64,000 bases of DNA, taken from NCBI GenBank assembly GCA_024234395.1, contig JACKOH010000001.1:1755001-1819000 (forward strand). Reading direction: 5' to 3'. Of the stretch, positions 34,238 through 42,098 are shown one piece after another; within the stretch, counting starts at the first letter, position 1; every line of letters starts with the position of its first letter. This stretch comes from Pseudomonadales bacterium (GTDB lineage: Bacteria > Pseudomonadota > Gammaproteobacteria > Pseudomonadales > Pseudohongiellaceae). The notes under the pieces are model-generated. The model was given only the letters and a program-made list of their open reading frames with translations. It ran no database searches and was not told where the DNA came from. A program made the position numbers and the translations under genes.

Positions 34238-36256
34238 TCACTGACCGGCACCACCCTCCACGGTAACGGAAGTCTGTTGCCGGCGGCTCACAACCGCAAT
34301 GCCAAGTCCTGCTGCCAGCAGTACCGTGCTGATCAGCACCAGCGTCCAGTGACCGATTGTCAGCATCCCACCGGCCGGTGCGGCCAGGATCAGTCCCGCC
34401 ACGCCGATCAGGCTTCGTGCCGGCAGCGAAACCATGGATCTGCCCAGGTCCCCGAAGCCCAGCAGGTAGCCCTGCAGGGCTGCCGATACCAGGGCGACGC
34501 CCAGCACTGCGGTCACCAGCACCACCAGGATTTCACCAGGCTGCCCCTGCAACAGCAGCGCCGGGTTGAACACAAAATAAAAGGGAATGAAATAAATGAT
34601 GGCGCCGAGACGCATGGCCTGAAATCCGGCCTGCATGGCCGACACCCGGGCAACCGACGCCGCTGCAAAGGCGGCCAGCGCCACCGGTGGCGTGATAAAA
34701 CTGAGCATTCCCCAGTACATGATGAACATGTGCGTTGCCAGGGGGTCCAGGCCGGCATTGATCAGGGCCGGCGCCAGTACGATGGCCAGAAAAATGTAGG
34801 CCGCGGTCACGGTCATGCCGATACCCAGCACGAAACTGGTCAGCGCGCCCATGATCAGCAGCACCAGCACATTATCCCCGGCCAGGTAGACCAGGTCGTT
34901 GGCCAGGGTCCCGGCCATCCCGGTAACGGCCAGGGAACCGATGATCAGGCCGATGGCGGCCAGAATACCGGCCAGTTCCGCCATCAGTTTGCCGGTCGCG
35001 GCAATCATCAGCAGCAACTTTTCCAAGGTCAGCCGGTGTGAGGTGAAATGGTTGATAACCAGCAGCAGGCCGGTAGCGTAGAACGGTGCGGTGGCTTCCC
35101 GCTGCATGTAAACCAACAGCCAGATCAGGGTCACGAAGACGGCGATGAAGTACCAGCCCTCGCGGAACACGTCGCGGAGTTTCGGCAGCTCTTCCCTGGG
35201 CAGCCCTTCCAATCTGTTACGGGCGGCATAGGCATCGATCTGTATGAACAGGCCGAAGAAATAGAGCACCGACGGGACAATGGCGGCCACCGCCACCGTC
35301 ACGTAGCTGACGTTGAGAAAACTGGCCATGACAAAGGCGGTCGCGCCCATGATCGGGGGCATCAGCACGCCGCCGGTAGAGGCACAGGCCTCTACGCCAG
35401 CGGCATACTGGCGGCTGAAGCCGATACGCTGCATGGCCGGAATCGACAGAGGCCCGGTGGTCAGCACGTTGGTGACCGGCCCACCGCTCATCGATCCCAT
35501 CAGGCCACTGGAAAAAATCGCCACTTTGGCCGGTCCGCCACGAAGGTGACCGAGCAGAGCGAAAGCAAAGTGAATGAAAAACGGACCACCGCCGGTGAAT
35601 TGCAGTGCCACGCCAAATAACAGAAAGCCAAACACCAACTGGGCGAATGCCTGCATGGGAATTCCGAACAGGCTTTCTTCGCCGAGAATGTGAAATATCG
35701 CCACATCCTGAATGGGCATTCCAATACCGGCTATCACATCGGGTAACCGATCCGAATACATGGGGTAAAGGGATAGCACCGCCACGATAGCGAAAATCGG
35801 CCAGCCGCCGGCCCGGCGTCCGGCTTCGAGCACGATGACCCAGGTCAGCAGCGCCAGCGCGATACCCACCGGTGGCGCCGCATACTCCCAGGCCTCCAGT
35901 ACGATTCGCTCGGCATAGAACGCGTAGTAAGCGAAGATCAGGGCGATCACCACCAGGATGACGATGTCATACCAGGGCACGTGATCCAGGCTTTTCCGCG
36001 TCGCCGGAAAGGTGATGAATACCATGGCCAGCATGGTACCGGTGATCAGGTACATGTAGCGGCTGTCGAGCATCACGTAGTTGACCAGAAATCCCAGGTT
36101 GAAGATCTGGTTGATGGCCAGTAAAGTGGCAGTTCCGGTCAGCACCGCCATGGTAATCCGCCAGGGTCGGGTCAATTCCCGATAGCGGCCGATATCGACG
36201 GCGTCGTTTTCGTCGTCGGTCCGGGCAGGATCTTCAGCAAAACTTTCGTGAGTCAT
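34238..36256 (-). CDS. TRAP transporter, fused small and large permease subunits
   Basis: 672 residues, highly hydrophobic, with some 16 or more membrane segments. It matches the fused DctQM-type permeases that work with TAXI binding proteins; GLMGSMSGGPVTNVLTTGPLSIPAM and GVEACASTGGVLMPPIMGATAF are typical large-subunit motifs. It imports organic acids with sodium or proton coupling. The start is ATG at 36256; no alternative start exists upstream before a TGA at 36398-36400, even though the frame is open through a hexanucleotide repeat. The TAXI binding protein gene lies upstream in the same operon. Confidence 0.93.
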   Translation of the reverse strand: MTHESFAEDPARTDDENDAVDIGRYRELTRPWRITMAVLTGTATLLAINQIFNLGFLVNYVMLDSRYMYLITGTMLAMVFITFPATRKSLDHVPWYDIVILVVIALIFAYYAFYAERIVLEAWEYAAPPVGIALALLTWVIVLEAGRRAGGWPIFAIVAVLSLYPMYSDRLPDVIAGIGMPIQDVAIFHILGEESLFGIPMQAFAQLVFGFLLFGVALQFTGGGPFFIHFAFALLGHLRGGPAKVAIFSSGLMGSMSGGPVTNVLTTGPLSIPAMQRIGFSRQYAAGVEACASTGGVLMPPIMGATAFVMASFLNVSYVTVAVAAIVPSVLYFFGLFIQIDAYAARNRLEGLPREELPKLRDVFREGWYFIAVFVTLIWLLVYMQREATAPFYATGLLLVINHFTSHRLTLEKLLLMIAATGKLMAELAGILAAIGLIIGSLAVTGMAGTLANDLVYLAGDNVLVLLIMGALTSFVLGIGMTVTAAYIFLAIVLAPALINAGLDPLATHMFIMYWGMLSFITPPVALAAFAAASVARVSAMQAGFQAMRLGAIIYFIPFYFVFNPALLLQGQPGEILVVLVTAVLGVALVSAALQGYLLGFGDLGRSMVSLPARSLIGVAGLILAAPAGGMLTIGHWTLVLISTVLLAAGLGIAVVSRRQQTSVTVEGGAGQ

Positions 36257-36282
36257 ACCGGCGGTTCTGGTTTCTGTTGAAG

Positions 36283-36335
36283 TTGGTGTTGGTGTTGGTG
36301 TTGGTGTTGGTGTTGGTGTTGGTGTTGGTGTTGGT
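36283..36335. repeat. Hexanucleotide tandem repeat (TTGGTG, about 8.8 copies)
   Basis: Uninterrupted TTGGTG units between the TAXI binding-protein gene and the permease gene, ending 27 bp before the permease ATG. Read on the coding strand it is (CACCAA)n. Such tracts expand and contract by slippage. Confidence 0.9.
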
Positions 36336-36409
36336 TTTTCAGTTGTTGTTGCGCTTGTCGTAACTGTGTTTATGGTTACTGGTTTTGTTATTGTTGTTCA
36401 TGGGAAACC

Positions 36410-37612
36410 TTACTGGGTATCCTCGAGTGTGATCAGGTGTTCCGCCTCCAGGGCCCGCAACCGGTATAGCAGCCAGGCGGCATCGAATTCCCCATAGGCG
36501 CCCGGTGCGCCAGGCAGAAAGTCTTCCCAGGCCCGGGCCAGCACCTGCTGACGGTACAGATTTTCCTGCTGCCGGGCCTCGGCCTCCGGAGTCCAGACAC
36601 CTATTTCGCGGAAGTAGCGAATCGCCCCGTCATGATAGGGAATGAAGGCCTGTTCCAGTTTTTGCCGGTCCATGGCCCAACCGTTGGCACCGGGAGCATT
36701 ATTTTTATACTCCTCGAAGTGCTGATGCATGATCTTGACCAGGCTGTAAACCATGGCCTCGTCGGCTTCCGCCATGCCCACCAGAAGCGGATAGGCTGAA
36801 GTAAATACCTCCAGCCCCTCCGCTGGCAGGGTCGGTCCCTCGGTGGCCAGATGCGGCACGTACCAGGGCAGCCGGCTGCGCACCCGCGCCACGGCTGCGG
36901 CATCGTCGTGGGGAAACGGCACAAACCGCAGGCCCCGCGGTGACGCTTCGATGCGCAGGAAAGGCGGTGAATTGCAAGCCCCACCTACCACGTCCGCCCG
37001 GTCATTGAGTACCGCATCGATAGACGCATTGTAACCACCCACCTCGACCGGGGTAACGTCGTCCCAGGTTAGGTTGGCGTAGGAAAGCAGGGCCGCCGAG
37101 GCGTTGTTCAGCGACGGTGCGCCCTGGACGAAGGTGACCCGTTTGCCGGCCACGTCGGCGGGCGTGAAGATATCGGCGTCGGCCGCGGTGGCAAAATTGA
37201 AAGAACAACTGTCGGAGAAATTCGACAACAGTGCCCGGATCGGTTGCGGCCCCCAGATCCGGGCGGCGAAATTGAGGATCCCTTCCTGCGCATAGACCGC
37301 CTCGGAGCCGCCGGCCGAAAAGTTGACCCGTCCGGCGCGCAGGGTGGCCAGCCGTGACACGTCGTTGCGACCCGGAATTACCCGCAGATTGACCCGGTAC
37401 TGGCGTTGCAGGATATTACCGATCGCCACGGCCTGGCTGTAACCGCCGGTGCCGGTGGGGTAGGCCGACCAGGCAATGGTCCGGGGCAGCTCAGTGCCCT
37501 CGGTTGCCATGTCAGCCAGTGGCGGTGGATCACCGCAAGCGGTCAGACTGACCAGGTAACCCAGCGCCAGGCCGATCCTGGCAACAGACAAGCTGGACAG
37601 AAAACGTGCCAC
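36410..37612 (-). CDS. TAXI family TRAP transporter substrate-binding lipoprotein
   Basis: 400 residues from the GTG at 37612. This start gives a clean lipoprotein signal (MARFLSSLSVARIGLALGYL, then VSLTACGD with the lipobox Cys) and is preceded by AAAGG. The open frame extends to 37810, but the added part is Ser/Glu repeat with no signal logic. TAXI-family motifs follow: AYPTGTGGYSQAVAIG, GRVNFSAGGSEAVYAQEG and GACNSPPFLRIEASPRG. It captures an unknown substrate, glutamate-like or another organic anion in characterised relatives, and hands it to the permease. Confidence 0.88.
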   Translation of the reverse strand: MARFLSSLSVARIGLALGYLVSLTACGDPPPLADMATEGTELPRTIAWSAYPTGTGGYSQAVAIGNILQRQYRVNLRVIPGRNDVSRLATLRAGRVNFSAGGSEAVYAQEGILNFAARIWGPQPIRALLSNFSDSCSFNFATAADADIFTPADVAGKRVTFVQGAPSLNNASAALLSYANLTWDDVTPVEVGGYNASIDAVLNDRADVVGGACNSPPFLRIEASPRGLRFVPFPHDDAAAVARVRSRLPWYVPHLATEGPTLPAEGLEVFTSAYPLLVGMAEADEAMVYSLVKIMHQHFEEYKNNAPGANGWAMDRQKLEQAFIPYHDGAIRYFREIGVWTPEAEARQQENLYRQQVLARAWEDFLPGAPGAYGEFDAAWLLYRLRALEAEHLITLEDTQ

Positions 37613-37628
37613 GAGACCTTTATTAAAC

Positions 37629-37688
37629 CTGCTCTCAGACTCGTTCTTTGGTCCGCTCTCTGACCTGCTCTCCGACCCGCTCTTTGAA
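37629..37688. repeat. Five imperfect 12-bp tandem repeats
   Basis: CTGCTCTCAGAC, TCGTTCTTTGGT, CCGCTCTCTGAC, CTGCTCTCCGAC and CCGCTCTTTGAA follow one another just upstream of the chosen start of the TAXI binding protein. In the extended frame they would encode Ser/Glu-rich tetrapeptides. Confidence 0.8.
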
Positions 37689-38035
37689 ATACACGTTGCC
37701 CCGTATTTCATCCCGCTGTCTCCGCAACGGTTACTTATTATTTTCATTCCAGTTCCGACCAGGGAATTCGGCTCCCGGTAAGCATAGCGCAGGGTCCCTG
37801 ACAAAGCCACCTGACTGAACCGCCCGCTGTATCTCTAATTGCAATCGGTCCCTGCACGCGGGAGCAAGAGCGGTCGCTGTCATCCACCCGGCGGTAGCAA
37901 GGTATGCCAATTCCGGGGCAGGCGTAACCCGGTCAGTGCGTCTCACCCGGGAGTAACTGGCGTCCTTTTCCTGCGCAACCGACCTCAGGAATCCTGCCGG
38001 CCGTCACAACTACCCGAGAATTCGAAAGAAATCTG

Positions 38036-38063
38036 TTGACTGTGGCGAATTTGGTACTATACT
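38036..38063 (+). promoter_or_regulatory. Promoter of the cold-shock gene
   Basis: TTGACT at 38036-38041, 16 nt, TATACT at 38058-38063. Transcription from about 38070 gives a leader of about 170 nt, the length typical for cold-shock mRNAs. Confidence 0.7.
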
Positions 38064-38069
38064 GCGCGC

Positions 38070-38239
38070 AGCTTGAAAGTAAGCTTATATTTATGCAAGA
38101 CCATTTCGAAGTTCCTTTCAGAAAGACCTCGTCCTGAGTTCCATAAGTAGTTATAGCAAAAATTTCCAGCCTCTCAGTCCGAGCCGCCGGGTGATCCGGC
38201 AGCGGACGTTATTTAACTTGTGAATAAACAGGATTTTTT
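38070..38239 (+). promoter_or_regulatory. Long 5' leader of the cold-shock gene
   Basis: A leader of about 170 nt without coding potential. It includes a GC-rich potential hairpin at about 38186-38207 (CCGCCGG/CCGGCAGCGG) before the ribosome binding site. In E. coli cspA the leader acts as a thermosensor; the same is inferred here. Confidence 0.45.
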
Positions 38240-38449
38240 ATGTCAGAGTCATTAACCGGCACCGTCAAGTGGTTTAACGAGTCAAAGGGCTTCGGGTTCA
38301 TCGAACAGGAATCGGGCCCCGATCTGTTTGCCCACTTCAGCGCCATCAGCGGCAACGGTTTCAAAACCCTCCGCGAAGGCCAGCGCGTGCAGTTCACCAT
38401 TACCCAGGGACAGAAAGGGCCTCAGGCTGCCAACATCGTTGCCCTTTAA
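38240..38449 (+). CDS. CspA family cold-shock protein
   Basis: 69 residues, one cold-shock domain. RNP1 is KGFGFIE and RNP2 is LFAHFSAI; the opening GTVKWFNESKGFGFIEQ is diagnostic. It binds single-stranded RNA/DNA and melts mRNA structure. The ATG at 38240 follows AGGA. Its own promoter and long leader suggest temperature- or growth-phase-controlled expression. It stands alone, followed by a stem-loop terminator candidate. Confidence 0.96.
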   Translation: MSESLTGTVKWFNESKGFGFIEQESGPDLFAHFSAISGNGFKTLREGQRVQFTITQGQKGPQAANIVAL

Positions 38450-38520
38450 TCAGGCCGACGGGACGGCTTTCCCGGCAACCCTGTGTCGGGAATAGTCGTC
38501 TACTGTTCCTTTCGTATTCC

Positions 38521-38560
38521 GGCTCTGCCACCCTACCGGGTGACAGGGCCGGTTTGCTTT
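38521..38560 (+). terminator. Stem-loop downstream of the cold-shock gene
   Basis: GGCTCTGCCACCC at 38521-38533 pairs with GGGTGACAGGGCC at 38538-38550 (11 of 13 pairs), followed by GGTTTGCTTT. It looks like an intrinsic terminator with a weak T-tract. Confidence 0.55.
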
Positions 38561-38764
38561 GCACTCCCCCGTTCTTCGACTCGCTTCGGACTGTTGTATG
38601 GATGCGCTTCGGCTTTTTCCTCACTGCAGGTCTGATCTTGCAAACTTCCCAGGACAGGAAATCTTCGAGCGGTTAATCCGCAACCAAGGCGGAATGGAAT
38701 CGGAGCGGCTATGGACCCTGGCTCTGCTGTTGAACGGACAGGTTCCCGAGGCTGAGATCCGGCG

Positions 38765-39042
38765 TCAGCGCAGAACATTTCGCAACTGCTCCCGGTTAAC
38801 TCGCGAGGTTTCCTCGAAGTCACCCACAAAGCGACAGCGTCGTTGTGGAATATTACTGGTCACCAGATTTTCCACCCGGCAGATTATACGATCTTACGGT
38901 GCCACCTGGGCGTTGTATTGTTTCACCTCGGCGTCGGTCGGCAGGCGGGTTGCCTCCCGTCGTTCAGCTTCCTCTGCCGACAGGCAGCCGGTGAGGAGAA
39001 ATGCCATCGACAGCAGGAACAGCCAATCATAAAGAGCCAGTT
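38765..39042 (-). pseudogene. Small lipoprotein gene broken by an in-frame stop
   Basis: On the minus strand one frame reads LFLLSMAFLLTGCLSAEEAE (a lipoprotein signal with an LTGC lipobox), then LPTDAEVKQYNAQVAP. A TAA at 38896-38894 follows, and then the frame continues as DRIICRVENLVTSNIPQRRC and a tail to a TGA at 38767-38765. The part after the stop reads as a natural continuation. I recall small gammaproteobacterial lipoproteins with this order (LPTDAEV..YNA.V.PEDRIVCR...IP.R.CR), in which the stop position is Glu; GAA to TAA is a single change. No proper start precedes the signal: a TAA lies just upstream and the nearest ATG (39007) leaves only seven residues before the Cys. Two lesions are therefore likely. 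Confidence 0.65.
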
Positions 39043-39117
39043 TGCTGAATTACGGCCCATCGGGCCCTGAATTGTGCACCGAAAAATGCCGGGGCGGGGT
39101 CACAGTATGCATGGAGT

Positions 39118-40542
39118 TTACTCGCGTAATGGCCCGGATCGATCAGAGGCCGGCCGGTAGCGCAGCAACACCGGACCCAGCACTGCCGCTTCTCCCCCGA
39201 CCAGTCTGGGGCGGAAACTGATCAACTTGATTTCAGTCAGGGCCCGCTCCACCTCGGCATCATTTTCCATCGTAGCGGCAACCGGTTTTATTCGATTGGT
39301 TCCATAATGCATTCCTTCAGGATCGCCGACAGGCGCACCCAGTGTCAGCATAACCTGGATCTCCCCTGCCGTCTGATTACCCTCCCGAATCCGGCCTACG
39401 GCCTGATCATTAAATAGTTGCTGTTGAAATTCCAGCGGCACCTGGGCGCCGGGATACGTGCGCGACCAGGCATCAAAACTCAATGCTGACGGCTCCGGAA
39501 CCGGATCCGGCCAGGCGGTCTGCAACTGTTCCAGTGGCAGCGGCTGCAGTCGATTGAAATAGCTGTCAATCTCTGGCCCGGGAATGCCCTCTTCAAGCAG
39601 TTTCAGGTAGGCCTGGCGGTAGCCGTCCAGGGCTCGATCGACAGCCCCGTAAAGATAATCCCAGTCCGCCAGCTGGATCTGCAACAGCGCATCGGTGACC
39701 CCGGATGCCGAAGGATCGGCGGCATAGAGACTGCGGATGCGGCTCAGCAGCTCCCGACCGATCCGATAGCTGCGCCGTAGCGTCTCGCTGCGTGACGCAG
39801 CCCTCCCGCTGGCGATGGCTTTGGCATCAGTCCGGAATTCGTAACTGGCCATTCCCCTCCGCTCAATGGAGACGGTCTGGTAAAAGTGGGTCAGGGTGAT
39901 CTGGTATAGCAAGGGTGCCAGGCGCGAATCGTCACGACCGAATTGCTGTTCAAGGAGGCTTACCGCCTGCCAGTCCAGGTATTTGCCCTGGATAAGATAC
40001 CAGGCGCTGGAAGGATTGCCTTCAGCCGCCGCTGCCGCGCGATGCCAACGACTCTGGTGCTGCAGACCTTCGGCCAGCTGTAGTGGATCGGCGCGGTTGA
40101 TGCGCCGATTCAACCAGGCCAGGTAATCCAGTTTTTCATCGAATTCCGACCACTTCTGTTGCAGAAGCAGCGATTCGAGTGTTGCCTCCAGGATATGTAA
40201 CTGGGAGGGGTTGTGCAGTCCGGCACTGGCCCGGTTTATCTGCAGAGCCTGTTCCAGCAGCAGTTCCGAATCCAGAAACCGGGACTCCGACCTGGCGCGC
40301 CGGGCCTCCGCGATCAGGGCTTCTTCCCGTGCCGGGTGAAAATAGTCGCCCCAGACCTGTCCTTCCGTAGCGAACCCCAGGCCGCCAGGCGGCAGAGTGG
40401 ATTCGGTGACTGCGGGTATCGGTTGCTGGGCTTGCAGTGTGAAAGAACAGCTCGCGACCAGGCAGGTTGCGAGGCATCGGGCCCACAGGCTGCAAGCTTG
40501 CTGCAGTCTCCACCGGGCCCACCTCCAAGCTGTTCGCAACAT
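39118..40542 (-). CDS. Secreted protein of unknown function, helical-repeat-like
   Basis: 474 residues from the ATG at 40542, which gives a signal peptide (WARCLATCLVASCSFTLQAQ). The open frame continues to 40896 but that extension is not protein-like. The body is helical with TPR-like spacing (ALIAEARRARSESRFLDSELLLEQALQIN; LHILEATLESLLLQQKWSEF). A C-terminal beta region (VMLTLGAPVGDPEG...AEVERALTEIKLISFRPRLVGGE) resembles a TonB-type C-terminal end, as judged by eye. It is divergent from pldA. No family recognised with certainty. Confidence 0.65.
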   Translation of the reverse strand: MLRTAWRWARWRLQQACSLWARCLATCLVASCSFTLQAQQPIPAVTESTLPPGGLGFATEGQVWGDYFHPAREEALIAEARRARSESRFLDSELLLEQALQINRASAGLHNPSQLHILEATLESLLLQQKWSEFDEKLDYLAWLNRRINRADPLQLAEGLQHQSRWHRAAAAAEGNPSSAWYLIQGKYLDWQAVSLLEQQFGRDDSRLAPLLYQITLTHFYQTVSIERRGMASYEFRTDAKAIASGRAASRSETLRRSYRIGRELLSRIRSLYAADPSASGVTDALLQIQLADWDYLYGAVDRALDGYRQAYLKLLEEGIPGPEIDSYFNRLQPLPLEQLQTAWPDPVPEPSALSFDAWSRTYPGAQVPLEFQQQLFNDQAVGRIREGNQTAGEIQVMLTLGAPVGDPEGMHYGTNRIKPVAATMENDAEVERALTEIKLISFRPRLVGGEAAVLGPVLLRYRPASDRSGPLRE

Positions 40543-40822
40543 CTCGCCCGGAGATACACATTGGGCCTGAAACCGGGACCTGTACCGGGATATATCCCCG
40601 CTTCGGTCTGTGAATAACAGAATTCTTGCGTCGGTGGCACAGGCTGACTCCGGACTGATGAGTTCAGCCGGTTCGGGACTTGCACCGGTGGGGGATATCG
40701 GGGTATTCATTGCCCTTTTTGTTCGGTTCTTTGTCCGGTAGCTTATTTGATTTTTCTGGGATAATCCCGGCTTTCCCGGAACTCCGAACTGTGACCCTAC
40801 TTTACCTGACCGAGATTCTGAC

Positions 40823-41905
40823 ATGCTAGTCCCTGACCACGAAACTCTCCCCATGAGGCGGTTCTCTGCCGCGTCTGCCACCAGTCTCTGCTTCACCTGT
40901 CTGAAAGCAGCTACGGTTTTGCTGGCCCTGACAATTCACGTGCTGCCGACGCTGGCAGCCGCGGCTACCGCAGAGGATGCCGAAATCGAAAGCTGCTGGC
41001 TGGAACAGCTCAGACAATCCGCTAACGACTCCCTCACCGTAAAGGAACTGAAAAACCATTGCCGACTGCAGCAGGCGCCTGTTTCGGAATCGGTCGATGC
41101 CGCATTGCCGGACGTTCTTGGTATGGGGCCGTCACCGACTGTCGAACGGGCCCGCTTCAACGCCTTTTTCGAGCCTTACAAGGAAACTTATCTGCTGGCA
41201 GGCGCCATGCGCAACGCCGACGGCAGCGATCCGTTCAGCGGCCGCACTGCGGACATCAAGTTCAAGCTCGGATTGAAATTCCGGCTGTTCCCCGACCTCC
41301 CGGCACTCGAGAGTCTGGCCCCGCTCTATTTCGGTTACTCCCAGCAATCCTGGTGGGACGTGGCGGAGTCGTCGGCTCCGTTCAGGGAGCATAACTACAA
41401 TCCGGAAATATTCTGGGACTACTCCAAAACATCGAATCTCAATGGCTTGAACTTTATCGGGCGGCTTATCGACCGGGTCGGCTATGAACACCAGTCCAAT
41501 GGACAGGATGGCAGCACTTCCCGAAGCTGGGACCGGGTCTATGTACAACGGCAATTTCAGGCTTTCGACCGCCTGTCACTTGGCGTCAAGGCCTGGGAGG
41601 TTGTCAATAAGGGAGAGGAAAATTCCGACATCACCGATTACCTGGGTAATCTTCAGCTGCAGACGGCATTTCAGGCCAATGACCGGCTCACGGTGCGGGC
41701 CAGCGCATTACAGGGATGGGAAACCAGCAAGCTCAGTTTTCAGCTGGATCTGATCTACCGGATCCCCGAATGGGTCAACAGTCAGTTCATGCTAAGCTAT
41801 TATGAGGGTTACGGTGAAGCACTGATCAGTTACCGGCAGAAGACATCCAGCCTGCGAGCCGGTTTGTACTTCCCCATTTCGTTCAATGGCATCAGGCCCA
41901 ACTGA
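40823..41905 (+). CDS. pldA: Outer membrane phospholipase A
   Basis: 360 residues with an N-terminal signal region (ends LAAAATAEDA) and a beta-barrel domain of the OMPLA family. The active-site strand reads YEHQSNGQDGSTSRSWDRVY. By alignment to E. coli PldA, H223 and S225 match catalytic His142 and Ser144, while the Asn156 position is Asp (D237). The protein ends in a hydrophobic strand before IRPN rather than a terminal Phe. It would hydrolyse misplaced phospholipids in the outer leaflet. ATG at 40823; ATG at 40853 is an alternative start. Confidence 0.9.
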   Translation: MLVPDHETLPMRRFSAASATSLCFTCLKAATVLLALTIHVLPTLAAAATAEDAEIESCWLEQLRQSANDSLTVKELKNHCRLQQAPVSESVDAALPDVLGMGPSPTVERARFNAFFEPYKETYLLAGAMRNADGSDPFSGRTADIKFKLGLKFRLFPDLPALESLAPLYFGYSQQSWWDVAESSAPFREHNYNPEIFWDYSKTSNLNGLNFIGRLIDRVGYEHQSNGQDGSTSRSWDRVYVQRQFQAFDRLSLGVKAWEVVNKGEENSDITDYLGNLQLQTAFQANDRLTVRASALQGWETSKLSFQLDLIYRIPEWVNSQFMLSYYEGYGEALISYRQKTSSLRAGLYFPISFNGIRPN

Positions 41906-41947
41906 TAAACCGGTCATCGGGCGCTGATGGCTTGCCCGCCTGTCACA

Positions 41948-41999
41948 CTGCCAGTAAAGTGCCTCTGGTATTATAATTTCGTTGCTGCACTGTGGTGCA
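41948..41999 (+). promoter_or_regulatory. Promoter and dyad upstream of malonyl-CoA decarboxylase
   Basis: CTGCCA at 41948-41953, 18 nt, and a perfect TATAAT at 41972-41977. The dyad TGCAC-TGTG-GTGCA at 41986-41999 overlaps the predicted transcription start and could be an operator. The leader would be about 115 nt. Confidence 0.5.
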
Positions 42000-42027
42000 A
42001 TGAAATGCGTTGCAATTAATAGTCGAG

Positions 42028-42082
42028 CAGGCTGTTGAACGACGTCATGAGCGCAGCCAGGACAATCTTGTTCAGCAGCCTG
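42028..42082. repeat. Inverted repeat in the malonyl-CoA decarboxylase leader
   Basis: CAGGCTGTTGAAC at 42028-42040 and GTTCAGCAGCCTG at 42070-42082 are inverted with 12 of 13 positions matching, separated by 29 nt, and end 16 bp before the ATG. Confidence 0.55.
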
Positions 42083-42098
42083 GTAGAGGGATCTGATT

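Noticed and set aside
36257..36397. N-terminal extension of the TRAP permease through the hexanucleotide repeat
   Set aside because: The frame is open and would encode Thr-Pro repeats, but it contains no ATG, GTG or TTG between the upstream TGA and the ATG at 36256.
38559..39032. A 157-codon plus-strand frame downstream of the cold-shock gene
   Set aside because: Arg/Ser-rich shadow sequence; the opposite strand shows the lipoprotein pseudogene.
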